Source: an uncultured Bacteroidia bacterium
Lineage (GTDB): Bacteria; Bacteroidota; Bacteroidia; Bacteroidales; UBA932
Length of the DNA: 64,000 nt
Assembly: GCA_902789435.1 (NCBI GenBank)
Contig: CADAOA010000001.1
Span: 1-64,000 of the forward strand
Direction of reading: 5' to 3'
Position 1 is the first letter of the stretch. Every line of letters starts with the position of its first letter. This document shows positions 1 through 10,268 of this stretch, one piece after another. The position numbers were made by a program, and so were the translations under genes. The notes beneath the pieces are model-generated. The model was not told the DNA's origin, made no database searches, and saw only the letters and a program-made list of their open reading frames with translations.

Positions 1-276
1 GGTGGCAGATACATCCCACCCCACAAGGGCATAATCCCGGCCCGTTTCGTCGCTGACCTTGAAGTCGGAGAGGGTTATTCCCCTCAGGCCCTCCATCGGG
101 ATATAGCATTCGGTTCCCTTGGAGGTGATTGTCATCGTGCGCTTTTCAGTCACCACCGCATCTCCGTTATCGCGGATATTAACCTTTACCTCAAGGTTAT
201 GGAGATAAGGCTGACCTGCCGCCAAAAGTGGCGGCAGTATCAGCAAAAGCAGTATGATGACCCTGCGCCTTGTCAT
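1..276 (-). CDS. DUF2207-type predicted membrane protein, partial (N-terminus only)
   Basis: The reading frame opens at an ATG 13 nt after the lemA stop and runs off the left edge, giving 92 residues. It starts with a positively charged n-region and a Leu/Ile-rich signal segment (MTRRRVIILLLLILPPLLAA), followed by an exported beta-rich stretch with the pattern 'I-x-D-N-G-D-A-V-V-T-E'. That pattern and the pairing with LemA fit the DUF2207 family, whose members have an extracellular beta domain followed by membrane helices. The function of the family is not established. It is the last visible gene of the tightly packed minus-strand operon starting near 3.94 kb. The membrane part lies outside the window, so the family call rests on the N-terminus and on context. 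Confidence 0.7.
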   Translation of the reverse strand, partial: MTRRRVIILLLLILPPLLAAGQPYLHNLEVKVNIRDNGDAVVTEKRTMTITSKGTECYIPMEGLRGITLSDFKVSDETGRDYALVGWDVSAT

Positions 277-289
277 TGACTCAGCGAGG

Positions 290-844
290 CTAAGCGTTTC
301 CGCCTATATTAGGGAAGTCTTTCTTGCTCTCATCTGCCTGGAGATACTCTCTCTTTCCGAAGTGGAGCAAACTTGCAACGAACGAGCTAGGCCACTGTCT
401 TACCATGCGGTTCATCTTGGTGGCGCAGTCGTTGTAGACCATTCGGCTGAGCCTTACGTTCTCCTCGTAGCCGCGAAGCGATGCCATAGTGTCTTTGTAT
501 ACGTCGGCGGCCTGGAGCTGAGGATAAGCCTCGCTTACTGCGATCAACCTTCCCAACAGCTGACCGATAGCGGTCTGCTGGTTGTTGATGTCTTCTGCCG
601 AGTTTATGTTTTGCATCCTCCTCTGGGCGATGGTCTCTATCATGGTGTCGTGCTCGTGCTTGGCATACTGCTCGGTGAGCTTGACGAGAGCTGTCACGGC
701 ATCCCATCTGGTGTTCAGCTGAACTGCTATCTGGCTTATGGCGTTATTAGCCTTTTCATCCAGGTCCACCAGATTTCTCTGGGTGGAGTAGATATAAAGG
801 CCCACTATCACAATCAGAGCCAGAATTATAATTCCTGCAATCAT
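290..844 (-). CDS. lemA: LemA family protein
   Basis: The 184-residue product has one N-terminal membrane helix (about residues 3-19), a short 'Y-x-x-x-R-N-x-L-V' segment and then a long helical domain with the LemA hallmarks: 'LDEKANNAISQIAVQLNTRW' near residues 28-47, 'TALVKLTEQYAKHE' and a 'VYNDCATKMN' region. LemA proteins are anchored in the inner membrane with an alpha-helical bundle outside; their role is unknown. The gene lies 21 nt downstream of the 5'-nucleotidase gene and 13 nt upstream of the DUF2207 gene. LemA beside DUF2207 is a recurrent bacterial pairing, which supports both calls. Length is typical for the family. Confidence 0.93.
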   Translation of the reverse strand: MIAGIIILALIVIVGLYIYSTQRNLVDLDEKANNAISQIAVQLNTRWDAVTALVKLTEQYAKHEHDTMIETIAQRRMQNINSAEDINNQQTAIGQLLGRLIAVSEAYPQLQAADVYKDTMASLRGYEENVRLSRMVYNDCATKMNRMVRQWPSSFVASLLHFGKREYLQADESKKDFPNIGGNA

Positions 845-865
845 CTTCTTGTCTATTTAAGGTTC

Positions 866-2317
866 TTAAAAATTTTCTTTCAGGCATTTGCGGCCCTGGT
901 AGTTGACCGTCTTCTTCTTTTCCAGATATTTCATCAGGACATTGGCGGTGCCAATGTTGAGGTCTTCTCCCTGGTCGTCTCCAGGAATGTCGCTGGTAAT
1001 GATTGCGTATGAATTTGCAATCACCTTGTATTTCTTCTTCAGATCCAGAGGTTTGCCGTCTGGGCCGAAGAGTTTAAGGTCCTTTATTCCAGAACGGTTC
1101 TTGTCCGTATAGGTGACTTCGCAAGACATTCCTGAGGTGAACGGGAATCCGTGGTCATCCACAGACTTGCAGGCTATGAGCATATCGTGGAGCTGTGCTC
1201 CGGTGACATTCACCACTACGGCTGTATTTCCGAAAGGATCCAGACGCAGCACGTCGTTTACAGTGAAGTCTCCCGCCGGATGATCCTCAAATCTCACTCC
1301 TCCAGCGTTGCAGTAGGCTATGTCCGCTCCGCTGAAGTCTTTCAGCGCGTCGCACATCATGATTCCGAGTTCCTCGTAGCTGGAGAACGGGGTTTCCGCC
1401 TTGGCAAGGACTCTCTTGAATTCCGGATTATCGCTGAAGAAATCCACAAGGCATTTTGCGGCAACGTTGGTCTTAGGGTAATTCTTGACGTCGATGTTGG
1501 TTGCGCTCTTGCCGGTAACCTTTCCGTTTTCAACGACAAGGACAGTGTGGGTGAGCTTCTTGAGCTTGTTCTCGTTCTGGGTGATCAGGACTCCGTTATG
1601 CACTTCTCCTCCGTCGATCTGAGTGTGGGAGTGTCCTCCGATTATAAGGTCGAATTCAGGGAATTTCTTGGCAACTTCCACATCCTCGTCATAACCTATG
1701 TGAGAGAGCAGTATGAATACGTCGCACTCGTTCCTTAGCCACAGATACTTTCTGATTGCTTCCTCGGCCTGGGAGAACTTCATTCCCTTGGCGTTGTTCG
1801 GATGGGTTGAAGGTATTCCGCCGAATTCGGCTTCCACAACTCCCAGTATGCATATCTTCACGCCCTTCACATAGAAGAACTTGTAAGGCTCGCACTGGAT
1901 TCCCAGTTCCTGGTCAGGGAAGATGTTGGCGCACAGGTAAGGGAAGTTGGATTCGTTGATGTTTCTGGCCAGGCCTTCCTGCCCTGAGTCAAACTCGTGG
2001 TTTCCGAATGTGGAGCAGGTGAATCCGATCTGGTTCATCAGGGCGATCATAGGATAGGACGGGTCTGAGTACATGTCGTTGACCGGATTTCCCGTGCGGT
2101 TGTCGCCTGCACTTATGACCATCAGGGCCTTGTCTATCGCCCTGAGGCTGTCCACGATTGCAGCCATCTTCGGCATGTTCTCGATGGATGCATGCACGTC
2201 ATTGACAGACACTATGTTGATGTCAGTCTTGTATGAAGCCCTCACTCCGTTCTGGGCAAAGGCGGCGTTTGCCATGCCCATAATCGCGATAAGCAGTATG
2301 GATAGAATTCTTTTCAT
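866..2317 (-). CDS. Exported 5'-nucleotidase / bifunctional metallophosphatase
   Basis: The 483-residue protein has a cleavable signal peptide ending near 'ANAAFAQ' (residue 22). The N-terminal calcineurin-like phosphoesterase domain carries the di-metal motifs in order: NDVH (39-42), GDNRTGNP (71-78), GNHEFDSG (105-112), LLSHIGYD (203-210) and GGHSHT (227-232). The C-terminal domain contains the substrate-binding 'NAGGVR' and 'TGAQLHDML' elements of the 5'-nucleotidase C-terminal family. It should hydrolyse nucleoside monophosphates or UDP-sugars in the periplasm to salvage nucleosides and phosphate. Many Bacteroidales encode the two domains as separate adjacent genes; here both are on one chain. 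It follows the small beta-grasp gene by 6 nt, so the two are probably co-transcribed. Confidence 0.9.
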   Translation of the reverse strand: MKRILSILLIAIMGMANAAFAQNGVRASYKTDINIVSVNDVHASIENMPKMAAIVDSLRAIDKALMVISAGDNRTGNPVNDMYSDPSYPMIALMNQIGFTCSTFGNHEFDSGQEGLARNINESNFPYLCANIFPDQELGIQCEPYKFFYVKGVKICILGVVEAEFGGIPSTHPNNAKGMKFSQAEEAIRKYLWLRNECDVFILLSHIGYDEDVEVAKKFPEFDLIIGGHSHTQIDGGEVHNGVLITQNENKLKKLTHTVLVVENGKVTGKSATNIDVKNYPKTNVAAKCLVDFFSDNPEFKRVLAKAETPFSSYEELGIMMCDALKDFSGADIAYCNAGGVRFEDHPAGDFTVNDVLRLDPFGNTAVVVNVTGAQLHDMLIACKSVDDHGFPFTSGMSCEVTYTDKNRSGIKDLKLFGPDGKPLDLKKKYKVIANSYAIITSDIPGDDQGEDLNIGTANVLMKYLEKKKTVNYQGRKCLKENF

Positions 2318-2323
2318 CTTCTT

Positions 2324-2521
2324 CTAGATTTTGAAAGTTATGCTCTGTCCTTCCTTCAAAGGGGCGTCGTCGCCGATCTTGTGTCCCTGGCTGTCAAAGA
2401 CCTTGATCTGGTCCAGTGCGGAGATTTCCATTTTCTTCTTGAGGATATACCTTAGGATGGCGTGCTTTGCGGTTGCGCCCTTGAATATCCTTACTTCTTC
2501 CTTGTTGACTTTTACTATCAT
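2324..2521 (-). CDS. Small beta-grasp-like (ThiS/MoaD-like) protein without a C-terminal GG
   Basis: This 65-residue protein starts with a beta-hairpin (MIVKVNKEEVRIFKG), continues with an amphipathic helix (TAKHAILRYILKKK) and a second hairpin, and ends 'LKEGQSITFKI'. The order strand-strand-helix-strand-turn-strand and the 'LKEGQ/DxI' ending resemble ThiS/MoaD and other ubiquitin-like folds. There is no di-glycine terminus, so sulfur-carrier chemistry is unlikely. I do not recognise the exact family. It sits between the TMEM43 and 5'-nucleotidase genes with gaps of 11 and 6 nt, so it is almost certainly translated and belongs to that operon. The fold assignment is my inference from the pattern; no function is assigned. 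Confidence 0.6.
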   Translation of the reverse strand: MIVKVNKEEVRIFKGATAKHAILRYILKKKMEISALDQIKVFDSQGHKIGDDAPLKEGQSITFKI

Positions 2522-2532
2522 AGCCTTAAGTT

Positions 2533-3939
2533 TTACTGGTTATTCTGCTGGTTGTTCATCTGGTCCTGCATCTTCTTGAATTCCTGGAACTGTTTCCACT
2601 GTTCGAATTCCTTCTGCTGTTCAGGAGTCATCTGAGGCTGCTCCGGCTGAGAAGGCTGCTGGTATTGAGGTATCTGGATTTCTGGAGCCTGCGGTGCCTG
2701 AGGTTCAGGAATGTCGGCCTTCGCCGCCTTCTTTTTCCTGGATCTTCTGATGAGCCAGAATATCAGCAATCCTGCCAGAACGAGCAGGCTGATACCCAGA
2801 ATCGGCCTGTAGCGCAACCAGGCTACGGCTATCACGATCAGGGACCATACAAGACCAATGATTCCGCATACCAGTCCCAGTCCGGTTTCCACGATGCCGC
2901 CCAGGAACGGCAGCACCTTAAGAAGCGTAGGAACTATGCTTACGATGCTTCTCAGGCCTGCGATAATGATTATTACGCCCAGGATTCTGAGCAACCAGAG
3001 AATCATCTTGTTTGTGGCGTGCTCACTGTCGAACATTTCCTCTGCGGTATTCTCTCCCATATAGAGAAGGTCCAGCTTATAGCCGTTCTTAGCCTTATAG
3101 TAGGTGAAAGTGTCTCCGATCACTTTAGCGATCAGGGATACCTTGGAAGGCATATCCTTTGTGAAGGTTATCCTCACGTCTCCGACTTCAGGCACATTAG
3201 GGTTGCGGCCGATATATACCACATTTCCCTGGGTATGTACAATAGCTGCCGAATCCGGCACCAGGTCGAGAAGCCCGCCTCTGGTAAGGAAAGCGCGGGC
3301 ATTGTCCCTTGCCGCCTTGTCCATCTGCTTGGTCAGGTCTTCGTCCAGGGTCACTGCCATAGGCTGCTCGTTATGGAAAGATCCGACCTGGGAAGAATTC
3401 AGCCTGTAGGCTCCGAATGACACGTTCTCGGCTGCACTGGATGCATCCTCAAGATTCTGGTAAACAAAGTTCAGGGCCTGGTAGTCAGGATCCTTGAATT
3501 CTCCTGAAATGACCGGAGAACCAGTCCACTCTTTTGAATAAGTGTAGGTGTGGGTGGTTTCCTGGGCTCCGCCGATCTTGTCTTTCTTGACGGTCTTTTC
3601 GTGCTCGATCCACTGGTAATACTCAACGGTTCTGTGAAGTTTTACAGCTACTGCACCAACGTTGAATGTTCCGTCGGAAAGGGAGTCCGTTGTAGTCGCA
3701 AGGGCCACGGCGTGCACCAGCTGGCCTTCCATATCCGGGCTCTTTACAGCCGGATTCTCCATCTCCACATAGTTCTTCTGCCCTTCCTTGAGCATATCAG
3801 AGGTCTTTACCGCCCTTCCTTCGTTCCACCAAAGGAGGATGGTACCGCCGATGAACATCAGGATGCCGATCAAAACGCCACCCAGAGAATTCTTTAGTCT
3901 TGTCCCGTATCCTGTACGGGTTACTTCAGTGTAAGCCAT
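2533..3939 (-). CDS. TMEM43 (LUMA, DUF1625) family membrane protein
   Basis: The 468-residue protein begins with a short soluble segment, a membrane helix at about 20-38 and then the family signature 'LWWNEGRAVK' (36-45). A large central region, probably extracytoplasmic, follows, then three to four hydrophobic helices (roughly residues 310-410). The C-terminal tail is rich in Pro and Gln (PEPQAPQAPEIQIPQ...), about 55 residues long and low in complexity. The order of domains matches the TMEM43/DUF1625 family found in bacteria and animals; its bacterial role is unknown. It is the first gene of the minus-strand operon that continues into the beta-grasp protein, 5'-nucleotidase and LemA. Confidence 0.88.
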   Translation of the reverse strand: MAYTEVTRTGYGTRLKNSLGGVLIGILMFIGGTILLWWNEGRAVKTSDMLKEGQKNYVEMENPAVKSPDMEGQLVHAVALATTTDSLSDGTFNVGAVAVKLHRTVEYYQWIEHEKTVKKDKIGGAQETTHTYTYSKEWTGSPVISGEFKDPDYQALNFVYQNLEDASSAAENVSFGAYRLNSSQVGSFHNEQPMAVTLDEDLTKQMDKAARDNARAFLTRGGLLDLVPDSAAIVHTQGNVVYIGRNPNVPEVGDVRITFTKDMPSKVSLIAKVIGDTFTYYKAKNGYKLDLLYMGENTAEEMFDSEHATNKMILWLLRILGVIIIIAGLRSIVSIVPTLLKVLPFLGGIVETGLGLVCGIIGLVWSLIVIAVAWLRYRPILGISLLVLAGLLIFWLIRRSRKKKAAKADIPEPQAPQAPEIQIPQYQQPSQPEQPQMTPEQQKEFEQWKQFQEFKKMQDQMNNQQNNQ

Positions 3940-3979
3940 CTTTGTTATTGTATTTATTGGTTATATTCTTTCTATCCTA

Positions 3980-4012
3980 CAAATTTAACAAAATATAGTT
4001 TATGTCTTTAAA
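3980..4012 (-). promoter_or_regulatory. Candidate promoter for the TMEM43-nucleotidase-lemA operon
   Basis: On the minus strand TAAATTTG (3987..3980) matches the Bacteroidota -7 box TAnnTTTG exactly. A TTTA element lies 21 bp upstream (4012..4009) as a weak -33 box. The start codon is 40 nt downstream. The -7 match is clear, the -33 match is poor. Confidence 0.4.
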
Positions 4013-4037
4013 GATTTTTTCTTTGCGCTTTTTATTG

Positions 4038-4045
4038 TAAATTTG
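4038..4045 (+). promoter_or_regulatory. Candidate -7 box for the ATP synthase operon
   Basis: TAAATTTG fits TAnnTTTG exactly. The element 19 bp upstream is only TTTT. It lies 46 nt before the first possible atpD start (55 nt before the second), in the AT-rich gap between two divergent operons, so it is the natural place for the atp promoter. Confidence 0.4.
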
Positions 4046-4088
4046 GGGCTCTAAAACGAATGTCAAGATTTAGGGAATCTTTAAATAA

Positions 4089-5618
<1,530 letters not shown>

Positions 5619-5623
5619 GCAAA

Positions 5624-5869
5624 ATGGAAAAACTTCAGCTGAATATAATATCGCCGGAAAAATCGCTGTTCAAGGGAGAAGTCTCCAGGGTAACTCTTCC
5701 CGGAACCCTGGCGCCTTTTACCATATTGCCGGACCACGCGCCAATCATAACTTCTCTGGAAAAGGGAAAGATTGTGTTCACCGATGGGGAAGGCAACTCT
5801 CAGGAAGTTGAAATAGAAGGAGGCTTTGCCGAGATGAGCAATGGAACGGTAACTGTATGCATCTGCTAG
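5624..5869 (+). CDS. atpC: F1Fo ATP synthase subunit epsilon (short form)
   Basis: The 81-residue protein contains only the N-terminal beta-sandwich domain: 'LNIISPEKSLFKGEVSRVTL', 'GTLAPFTILPDHAPIITSL' and 'EIEGGFAEMSNGTVTVCI'. The C-terminal helical hairpin that inhibits ATP hydrolysis in E. coli is missing. Short epsilon subunits are common in this phylum, so this is not a truncation. The protein connects gamma to the c-ring. The lack of the helical domain suggests that regulation of ATPase activity relies on other means. It lies between atpD and the small membrane gene. Confidence 0.95.
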   Translation: MEKLQLNIISPEKSLFKGEVSRVTLPGTLAPFTILPDHAPIITSLEKGKIVFTDGEGNSQEVEIEGGFAEMSNGTVTVCIC

Positions 5870-5870
5870 A

Positions 5871-6251
5871 ATGGAACTAGGAATAAGGAAATATATCATT
5901 GGAATTCTCATCTGCCTGGTCGGTGTGGCGGCTCTGGCTATGGGAGCCGCATATATGTGGTTCCCTGAGGCTATGTCCTGGAAGATTACTGTTTTGGCAG
6001 CCGTGTTCTTTGCCGTAAGCGTATTGGGCATACTGATGCTGAACCGCTACTCCAAGAAAGGAGACAGGACTCTGGTTTCAGGCTATATGGCGGTAAAGGG
6101 AATTAGGATGGTTATATTTGTGGGCGTTCTGCTAGTTTTCTTCCTTATGGATAGAAGCTCAGTCAAATGGGTAACAGCCGCATTCATCCTTTTCTACATT
6201 ACGATGCTGGTGTTTGACACAATTTATTTTTCAAAGAAATTCAAGAAATAA
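5871..6251 (+). CDS. AtpI-like small membrane protein of the ATP synthase operon
   Basis: The 126-residue protein has four hydrophobic segments (about 8-29, 39-55, 77-93 and 100-117) and a basic C-terminus (YFSKKFKK). It lies exactly where atpI is found, between atpC and atpB: one nucleotide after the atpC stop, with its own stop overlapping the atpB start by one base. AtpI-type proteins help c-ring assembly. The sequence itself gives no diagnostic motif, so the assignment is by size, topology and position. It is not an ordinary shadow ORF, because both junctions are translationally tight. Confidence 0.7.
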   Translation: MELGIRKYIIGILICLVGVAALAMGAAYMWFPEAMSWKITVLAAVFFAVSVLGILMLNRYSKKGDRTLVSGYMAVKGIRMVIFVGVLLVFFLMDRSSVKWVTAAFILFYITMLVFDTIYFSKKFKK

Positions 6252-7327
6252 TGCGCAGGGCTTTGATCATAATCGCGATGCTGTTGGCGGGATGTGTTTT
6301 CTTCCCGACCAGGAGCTTTGCATCTCCTTCCGAGGAAGGCGAGCCGATCAATGTCCAGCACATAATTTTTGAACATATGCTAGACTCCTATTCCTGGCAC
6401 ATAACCAAGATAGGGGAAAAGGATGTGGTAATTTACCTTCCTGTCATACTTTACAGCAAGACAAGCGGATGGCACGTGTTCTCATCCAGAAGACTCCACG
6501 AAAACGGCGGAAGCTACGAGGGCTTCTACCCTGCTCCTGAAGACGGGCCTCACGCCTACAAGCTGATGGAGAAGATGAGCGACGGCTCTATGGTAAGGCC
6601 TATAGACCTGAGTCTTACAAAAATGAGCCTTGCTCTGCTTATAAACGGAGCCATACTTCTTCTGATATTCCTTCCTGCAGCAAGATGGTATAGAAAACAT
6701 CGCGGAGACAAAACGGCTGTCCCGACCAAATACGTGAGCTTTGTGGAAATGATTGTGGCGATGGTGGAAGACGGAATCATAAAGCCTTGCGTGGGAGAAA
6801 ACTACAGGAAATTCTCCCCGTACCTTTTGACGGCTTTCTTCTTCATCTTCACCTGCAACCTTATGAGCCTTCTCCCGATATTCCCTGGCGGAGTGGGAGT
6901 TACGGCAAACCTCAGCATCACCCTGTTCCTTGCCCTCTGCACCTTCATAGCGGTGAACGTGTTCGGTACAAAGGAATACTGGAAGGAAATCATCTGGCCC
7001 GATGTGCCAACTTGGCTCAAGGCTCCGATACCTATTATGCCGTTCATTGAGTTCATAGGCATTTTCACCAAGCCTATAGCCCTTATGATAAGGCTCTTTG
7101 CCAATATGCTCGGCGGCCATATGGCTATGCTGGTGCTTACCGTGCTGATTTTCATAGGCTTTAGCGTTGGCACAACTATGGGAAGTTCAATGACTTTCCT
7201 TAGCGTGCTGTTCAACATATTTATGTATGCCCTGGAACTTCTGGTGGCATACATCCAGGCATATGTATTTACCCTCCTGAGCGCGGTCTTCATAGGCTCC
7301 GCTCAGATTTACCACCATAAGAAATAA
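6251..7327 (+). CDS. atpB: F1Fo ATP synthase subunit a
   Basis: The 358-residue subunit a is longer than the E. coli protein (271). It has a signal peptide (MRRALIIIAMLLAGCVFFP..., cut near 'RSFA') and an extra periplasmic region of about 100 residues before the first conserved helix, as is usual in Bacteroidota. The proton-path helix 'LMIRLFANMLGGH' supplies the essential Arg at about position 281, and the last helix contains 'LELLVAYIQAYVFTLL'. It forms the half-channels next to the c-ring. Start and upstream stop share one base (TAATG), which indicates translational coupling. Confidence 0.97.
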   Translation: MRRALIIIAMLLAGCVFFPTRSFASPSEEGEPINVQHIIFEHMLDSYSWHITKIGEKDVVIYLPVILYSKTSGWHVFSSRRLHENGGSYEGFYPAPEDGPHAYKLMEKMSDGSMVRPIDLSLTKMSLALLINGAILLLIFLPAARWYRKHRGDKTAVPTKYVSFVEMIVAMVEDGIIKPCVGENYRKFSPYLLTAFFFIFTCNLMSLLPIFPGGVGVTANLSITLFLALCTFIAVNVFGTKEYWKEIIWPDVPTWLKAPIPIMPFIEFIGIFTKPIALMIRLFANMLGGHMAMLVLTVLIFIGFSVGTTMGSSMTFLSVLFNIFMYALELLVAYIQAYVFTLLSAVFIGSAQIYHHKK

Positions 7328-7355
7328 AGTATAAACATTTAAATAACAGTAAATT

Positions 7356-7625
7356 ATGTTAACAATTCTTTCAGTAATCCTTGAGTACACGATGGCACTG
7401 GCAGTCAGCAAAGCTGCAGCAGCAATCGGAGCAGGAATCGTTGTAATAGGCGCCGGTCTGGGCATCAGCAAGATCGGATCCAACGCAATGGACGCTATCG
7501 CCCGCCAGCCTCAGGCAGCAGGTGACATCCGCAGCGGCATGATCCTTTCCGCAGCCCTTATCGAAGGTGTTGCCCTTATCGCCGTGATTGTCTGCATGCT
7601 TTCATACTTCGTACAGCAGGGATAA
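7356..7625 (+). CDS. atpE: F1Fo ATP synthase subunit c
   Basis: The 89-residue hairpin protein has two hydrophobic helices joined by the polar loop 'AIARQPQAAGDIRSG'. The ion-binding carboxylate is Glu70 in 'AALIEGVALIAVIV'. The residue after the Glu is Gly and the polar Ser/Thr ligands of Na+-type c subunits are not seen, so H+ coupling is the better guess. A shorter start at 7392 (MALAVSKAAAA) would also give a full hairpin. The 28-nt gap after atpB is wider than elsewhere in the operon, which suits the higher expression that c needs. Confidence 0.96.
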   Translation: MLTILSVILEYTMALAVSKAAAAIGAGIVVIGAGLGISKIGSNAMDAIARQPQAAGDIRSGMILSAALIEGVALIAVIVCMLSYFVQQG

Positions 7626-7651
7626 TTAAAAAGTTTAAGAAACAATAAGTT

Positions 7652-8173
7652 ATGTCATTACTTGTTCCCGACAGCGGATTGTTGTTCTGGATGCTGATTT
7701 CTTTCGGCGTGGTGTTTTTCATCCTCGCCAAGTTCGCATTCCCGATGATAACAAAGTCTGTCGAGGAGAGGAAGAATTACGTGGAAACTTCTTTGAGCGA
7801 TGCCCGTCAGGCCAAGGAGACTCTCGCAAGGGTTGAAGAGGATACCAAGGCCATCATCGCCGAGGCAAACAAGGAGCAGGGAAGGGTACTCAACGAGGCC
7901 GCCAGCCAGCGGGAGAAAATAATTGCCGCTGCCAAGGATGAAGCCTCTGAGCAGGCCCGCAAGACTCTGGAGGATGCCCGGGAGCAGATCCAGAGAGAAA
8001 AGGACGAGGCTATGCTTTCTGTCAGGAGGGAGATGGCAAGCCTTTCCTGCGACATCGCGGAGAAAGTCCTCCGTGAAAAGCTCTCCGACCAGCTATCTCC
8101 TGAAATTAAGGATTATGGATGTAGGAGTACTGGCTGTAAGATATGCCAAGGCATTGCTGGGTTACGCCCGTGA
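7652..8173 (+). CDS. atpF: F1Fo ATP synthase subunit b
   Basis: The 173-residue protein has one N-terminal membrane helix ('[21 protein letters not shown]', about residues 10-30) and a long charged coiled coil rich in Ala, Glu, Lys and Arg, the peripheral stalk. It ends in an unusual way: after '[17 protein letters not shown]' the frame continues through '[17 protein letters not shown]', inside the first 59 nt of atpH. Those last 20 or so residues, with two Cys, do not resemble a normal b C-terminus and are probably a by-product of the overlap. Either the old stop was lost or a small frameshift occurred. Confidence 0.93.
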   Translation: MSLLVPDSGLLFWMLISFGVVFFILAKFAFPMITKSVEERKNYVETSLSDARQAKETLARVEEDTKAIIAEANKEQGRVLNEAASQREKIIAAAKDEASEQARKTLEDAREQIQREKDEAMLSVRREMASLSCDIAEKVLREKLSDQLSPEIKDYGCRSTGCKICQGIAGLRP

Positions 8174-8675
8174 CGAGGGTGTTGCCGAGAAGGTGTACGC
8201 CCTCTCGGACAGAGTGCTTCAGTGTTTTGCCCAGAACCCGACCCTGTCCGCCACACTGGAAGATCCTTTGCTCTCCTCGGAAGAAAAACTCAAGCTGCTT
8301 TCCACCATTGCCTCAGGCGATGGAAAGGAAGGGGTGGTGATGCTCCGGTATTTTTCCCTGATGATAGAAAAGCGCAGGGAAGCCTATCTGGCATCATCCC
8401 TGCGCAGCTATATGGACCTCTACCGCAAGAGTGAAGGTATCGTGGTGGTAAAGATAATTACCGCCGTTCCCCTTGAAAAGGAAATGGAAGACAAGATTCT
8501 CTCCCGCGTGTCATCTATGCTGGGCAAGAGAATCGAGCTTCAGAAGAGTGTCGACCCTTCAATCGAGGGCGGCTTCATCTTCGATATAGACGATTACAGA
8601 CTGGATGCGAGCGTGGCGTCGAGGCTCAGGCAGATACGCCGCCAGCTCATAGACAAGAACAGGAGAATAGTTTAA
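8115..8675 (+). CDS. atpH: F1Fo ATP synthase subunit delta
   Basis: The 186-residue stator subunit begins [18 protein letters not shown], the expected OSCP/delta N-terminus, so the ATG at 8115 is chosen even though the frame is open much farther upstream. The C-terminus '[20 protein letters not shown]' is the family signature, followed by '[17 protein letters not shown]'. Delta links subunit b to the top of F1. The start lies 59 nt inside the atpF frame, a longer overlap than any other in this operon. Two nucleotides separate the stop from the atpA start. Confidence 0.95.
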   Translation: MDVGVLAVRYAKALLGYARDEGVAEKVYALSDRVLQCFAQNPTLSATLEDPLLSSEEKLKLLSTIASGDGKEGVVMLRYFSLMIEKRREAYLASSLRSYMDLYRKSEGIVVVKIITAVPLEKEMEDKILSRVSSMLGKRIELQKSVDPSIEGGFIFDIDDYRLDASVASRLRQIRRQLIDKNRRIV

Positions 8676-8677
8676 TT

Positions 8678-10264
8678 ATGGCATTGAATATCAAAGCAAG
8701 TGAAGTTTCCGACGTGTTGCGCAAGCAACTGGAAGGCATTCAGGACAAGATTGCCCTGGACGAGGTGGGCACAGTCCTTCAGGTCAGCGACGGAGTTGTA
8801 AGGATTTACGGTCTGCGCAACGCCGAGGCCAGCGAGCTTCTCGAATTTGAAAACGGCGAGATGGCCGTGGTGATGAACCTTGAGGAAGACAATGTGGGCG
8901 CCGTGCTTCTGGGACCTACAGATAATATCAAGGAAGGCTTCACGGTGCGCCGTACCAAGCGTATTGCTTCCATCCGTGTGGGCGAGAGCATGCTCGGAAG
9001 AGTCATCAACCCTCTGGGCCAGCCTCTTGACGGCAAGGGAGAAGTAGGAGGAGAACTCTTTGAGATGCCGCTGGAAAGAAAGGCTCCGGGAGTTGTTTTC
9101 CGCCAGCCGGTTAACCAGCCGCTCCAGACAGGAATCAAGGCCATAGACTCAATGATCCCGATCGGAAGGGGCCAGAGAGAGCTCATCATCGGAGACCGCC
9201 AGACTGGAAAGACCGCCATTGCCATAGACACTATCATCAACCAGAAGAACGCCATGAAGAAAGGCAAGCCGGTATACTGCATCTATGTTGCAGTAGGCCA
9301 GAAGGGTTCCACCGTAGCGGCCCTGGTTGAGACATTGAGAAAGAGCGGGGCCATGGATTATACCATCGTGGTTTGCGCCACCGCTGCCGACCCTGCAGCC
9401 CTGCAGTACTTCGCCCCGTTTGCCGGAGCAGCCATCGGCGAGTATTTCAGGGATACCGGAAGGGATGCCCTGGTAGTTTATGACGACCTGAGCAAGCAGG
9501 CAGTTTCCTACCGTGAGGTTTCCCTTATCCTCCGTCGTCCATCCGGCCGTGAGGCATACCCTGGAGATATTTTCTACCTGCACTCAAGACTTCTTGAGAG
9601 AGCAGCAAAGATAATTGACCAGCAGGAAGTTGCAGAGACGATGAATGACCTTCCGGCATCGCTGAAGGGAAAGGTCAAGGGAGGTGGTTCCCTAACAGCC
9701 CTTCCTATCATCGAGACTCAGGAAGGAGACGTTTCCGCATATATTCCTACAAACGTTATTTCCATTACGGACGGACAGATATTCCTCGACACCGACTTGT
9801 TCAACCAGGGTACCCGTCCGGCCATCAACGTTGGTATCTCCGTTTCCCGTGTGGGAGGAAACGCCCAGATCAAGCCTATGAAGAAGGTTGCCGGAACACT
9901 GAAAATTGACCAGGCTCAGTATCAGGAACTCGAGGCCTTCTCCAAGTTCGGCGGCGAGATGGACAAGGTCACCGCAATGACCATAGACAAGGGAAGGAAG
10001 AACACCCGTCTTCTGATCCAGCCTCAGTATTCCCCGATGCCTGTGGAAGAGCAGGTGGCAATCCTTTACTGCGGAACCCACGGCCTGTTCAAGGACATAG
10101 ACATCAGTCAGGTGCAGGATTTTGAGAAGACCTTCATCAACTCTCTGAGGCTCAATCATCAGGAAGATGTTCTCGACCTTCTGGCCAAGGGTGAGTTCAA
10201 CGACGATATCACTTCCAAGATAGAGAAGACAGCCAAGATGGCTCTCAACCAGTTTATAGCATAG
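8678..10264 (+). CDS. atpA: F1Fo ATP synthase subunit alpha
   Basis: The 528-residue non-catalytic nucleotide-binding subunit carries Walker A GDRQTGKT (172-179), '[20 protein letters not shown]' with the Walker B Asp residues, and the alpha signature '[14 protein letters not shown]'. It alternates with beta in the F1 hexamer. Its length is normal for Bacteroidota. It lies between atpH and atpG as expected. Confidence 0.98.
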   Translation: MALNIKASEVSDVLRKQLEGIQDKIALDEVGTVLQVSDGVVRIYGLRNAEASELLEFENGEMAVVMNLEEDNVGAVLLGPTDNIKEGFTVRRTKRIASIRVGESMLGRVINPLGQPLDGKGEVGGELFEMPLERKAPGVVFRQPVNQPLQTGIKAIDSMIPIGRGQRELIIGDRQTGKTAIAIDTIINQKNAMKKGKPVYCIYVAVGQKGSTVAALVETLRKSGAMDYTIVVCATAADPAALQYFAPFAGAAIGEYFRDTGRDALVVYDDLSKQAVSYREVSLILRRPSGREAYPGDIFYLHSRLLERAAKIIDQQEVAETMNDLPASLKGKVKGGGSLTALPIIETQEGDVSAYIPTNVISITDGQIFLDTDLFNQGTRPAINVGISVSRVGGNAQIKPMKKVAGTLKIDQAQYQELEAFSKFGGEMDKVTAMTIDKGRKNTRLLIQPQYSPMPVEEQVAILYCGTHGLFKDIDISQVQDFEKTFINSLRLNHQEDVLDLLAKGEFNDDITSKIEKTAKMALNQFIA

Positions 10265-10268
10265 GTTT

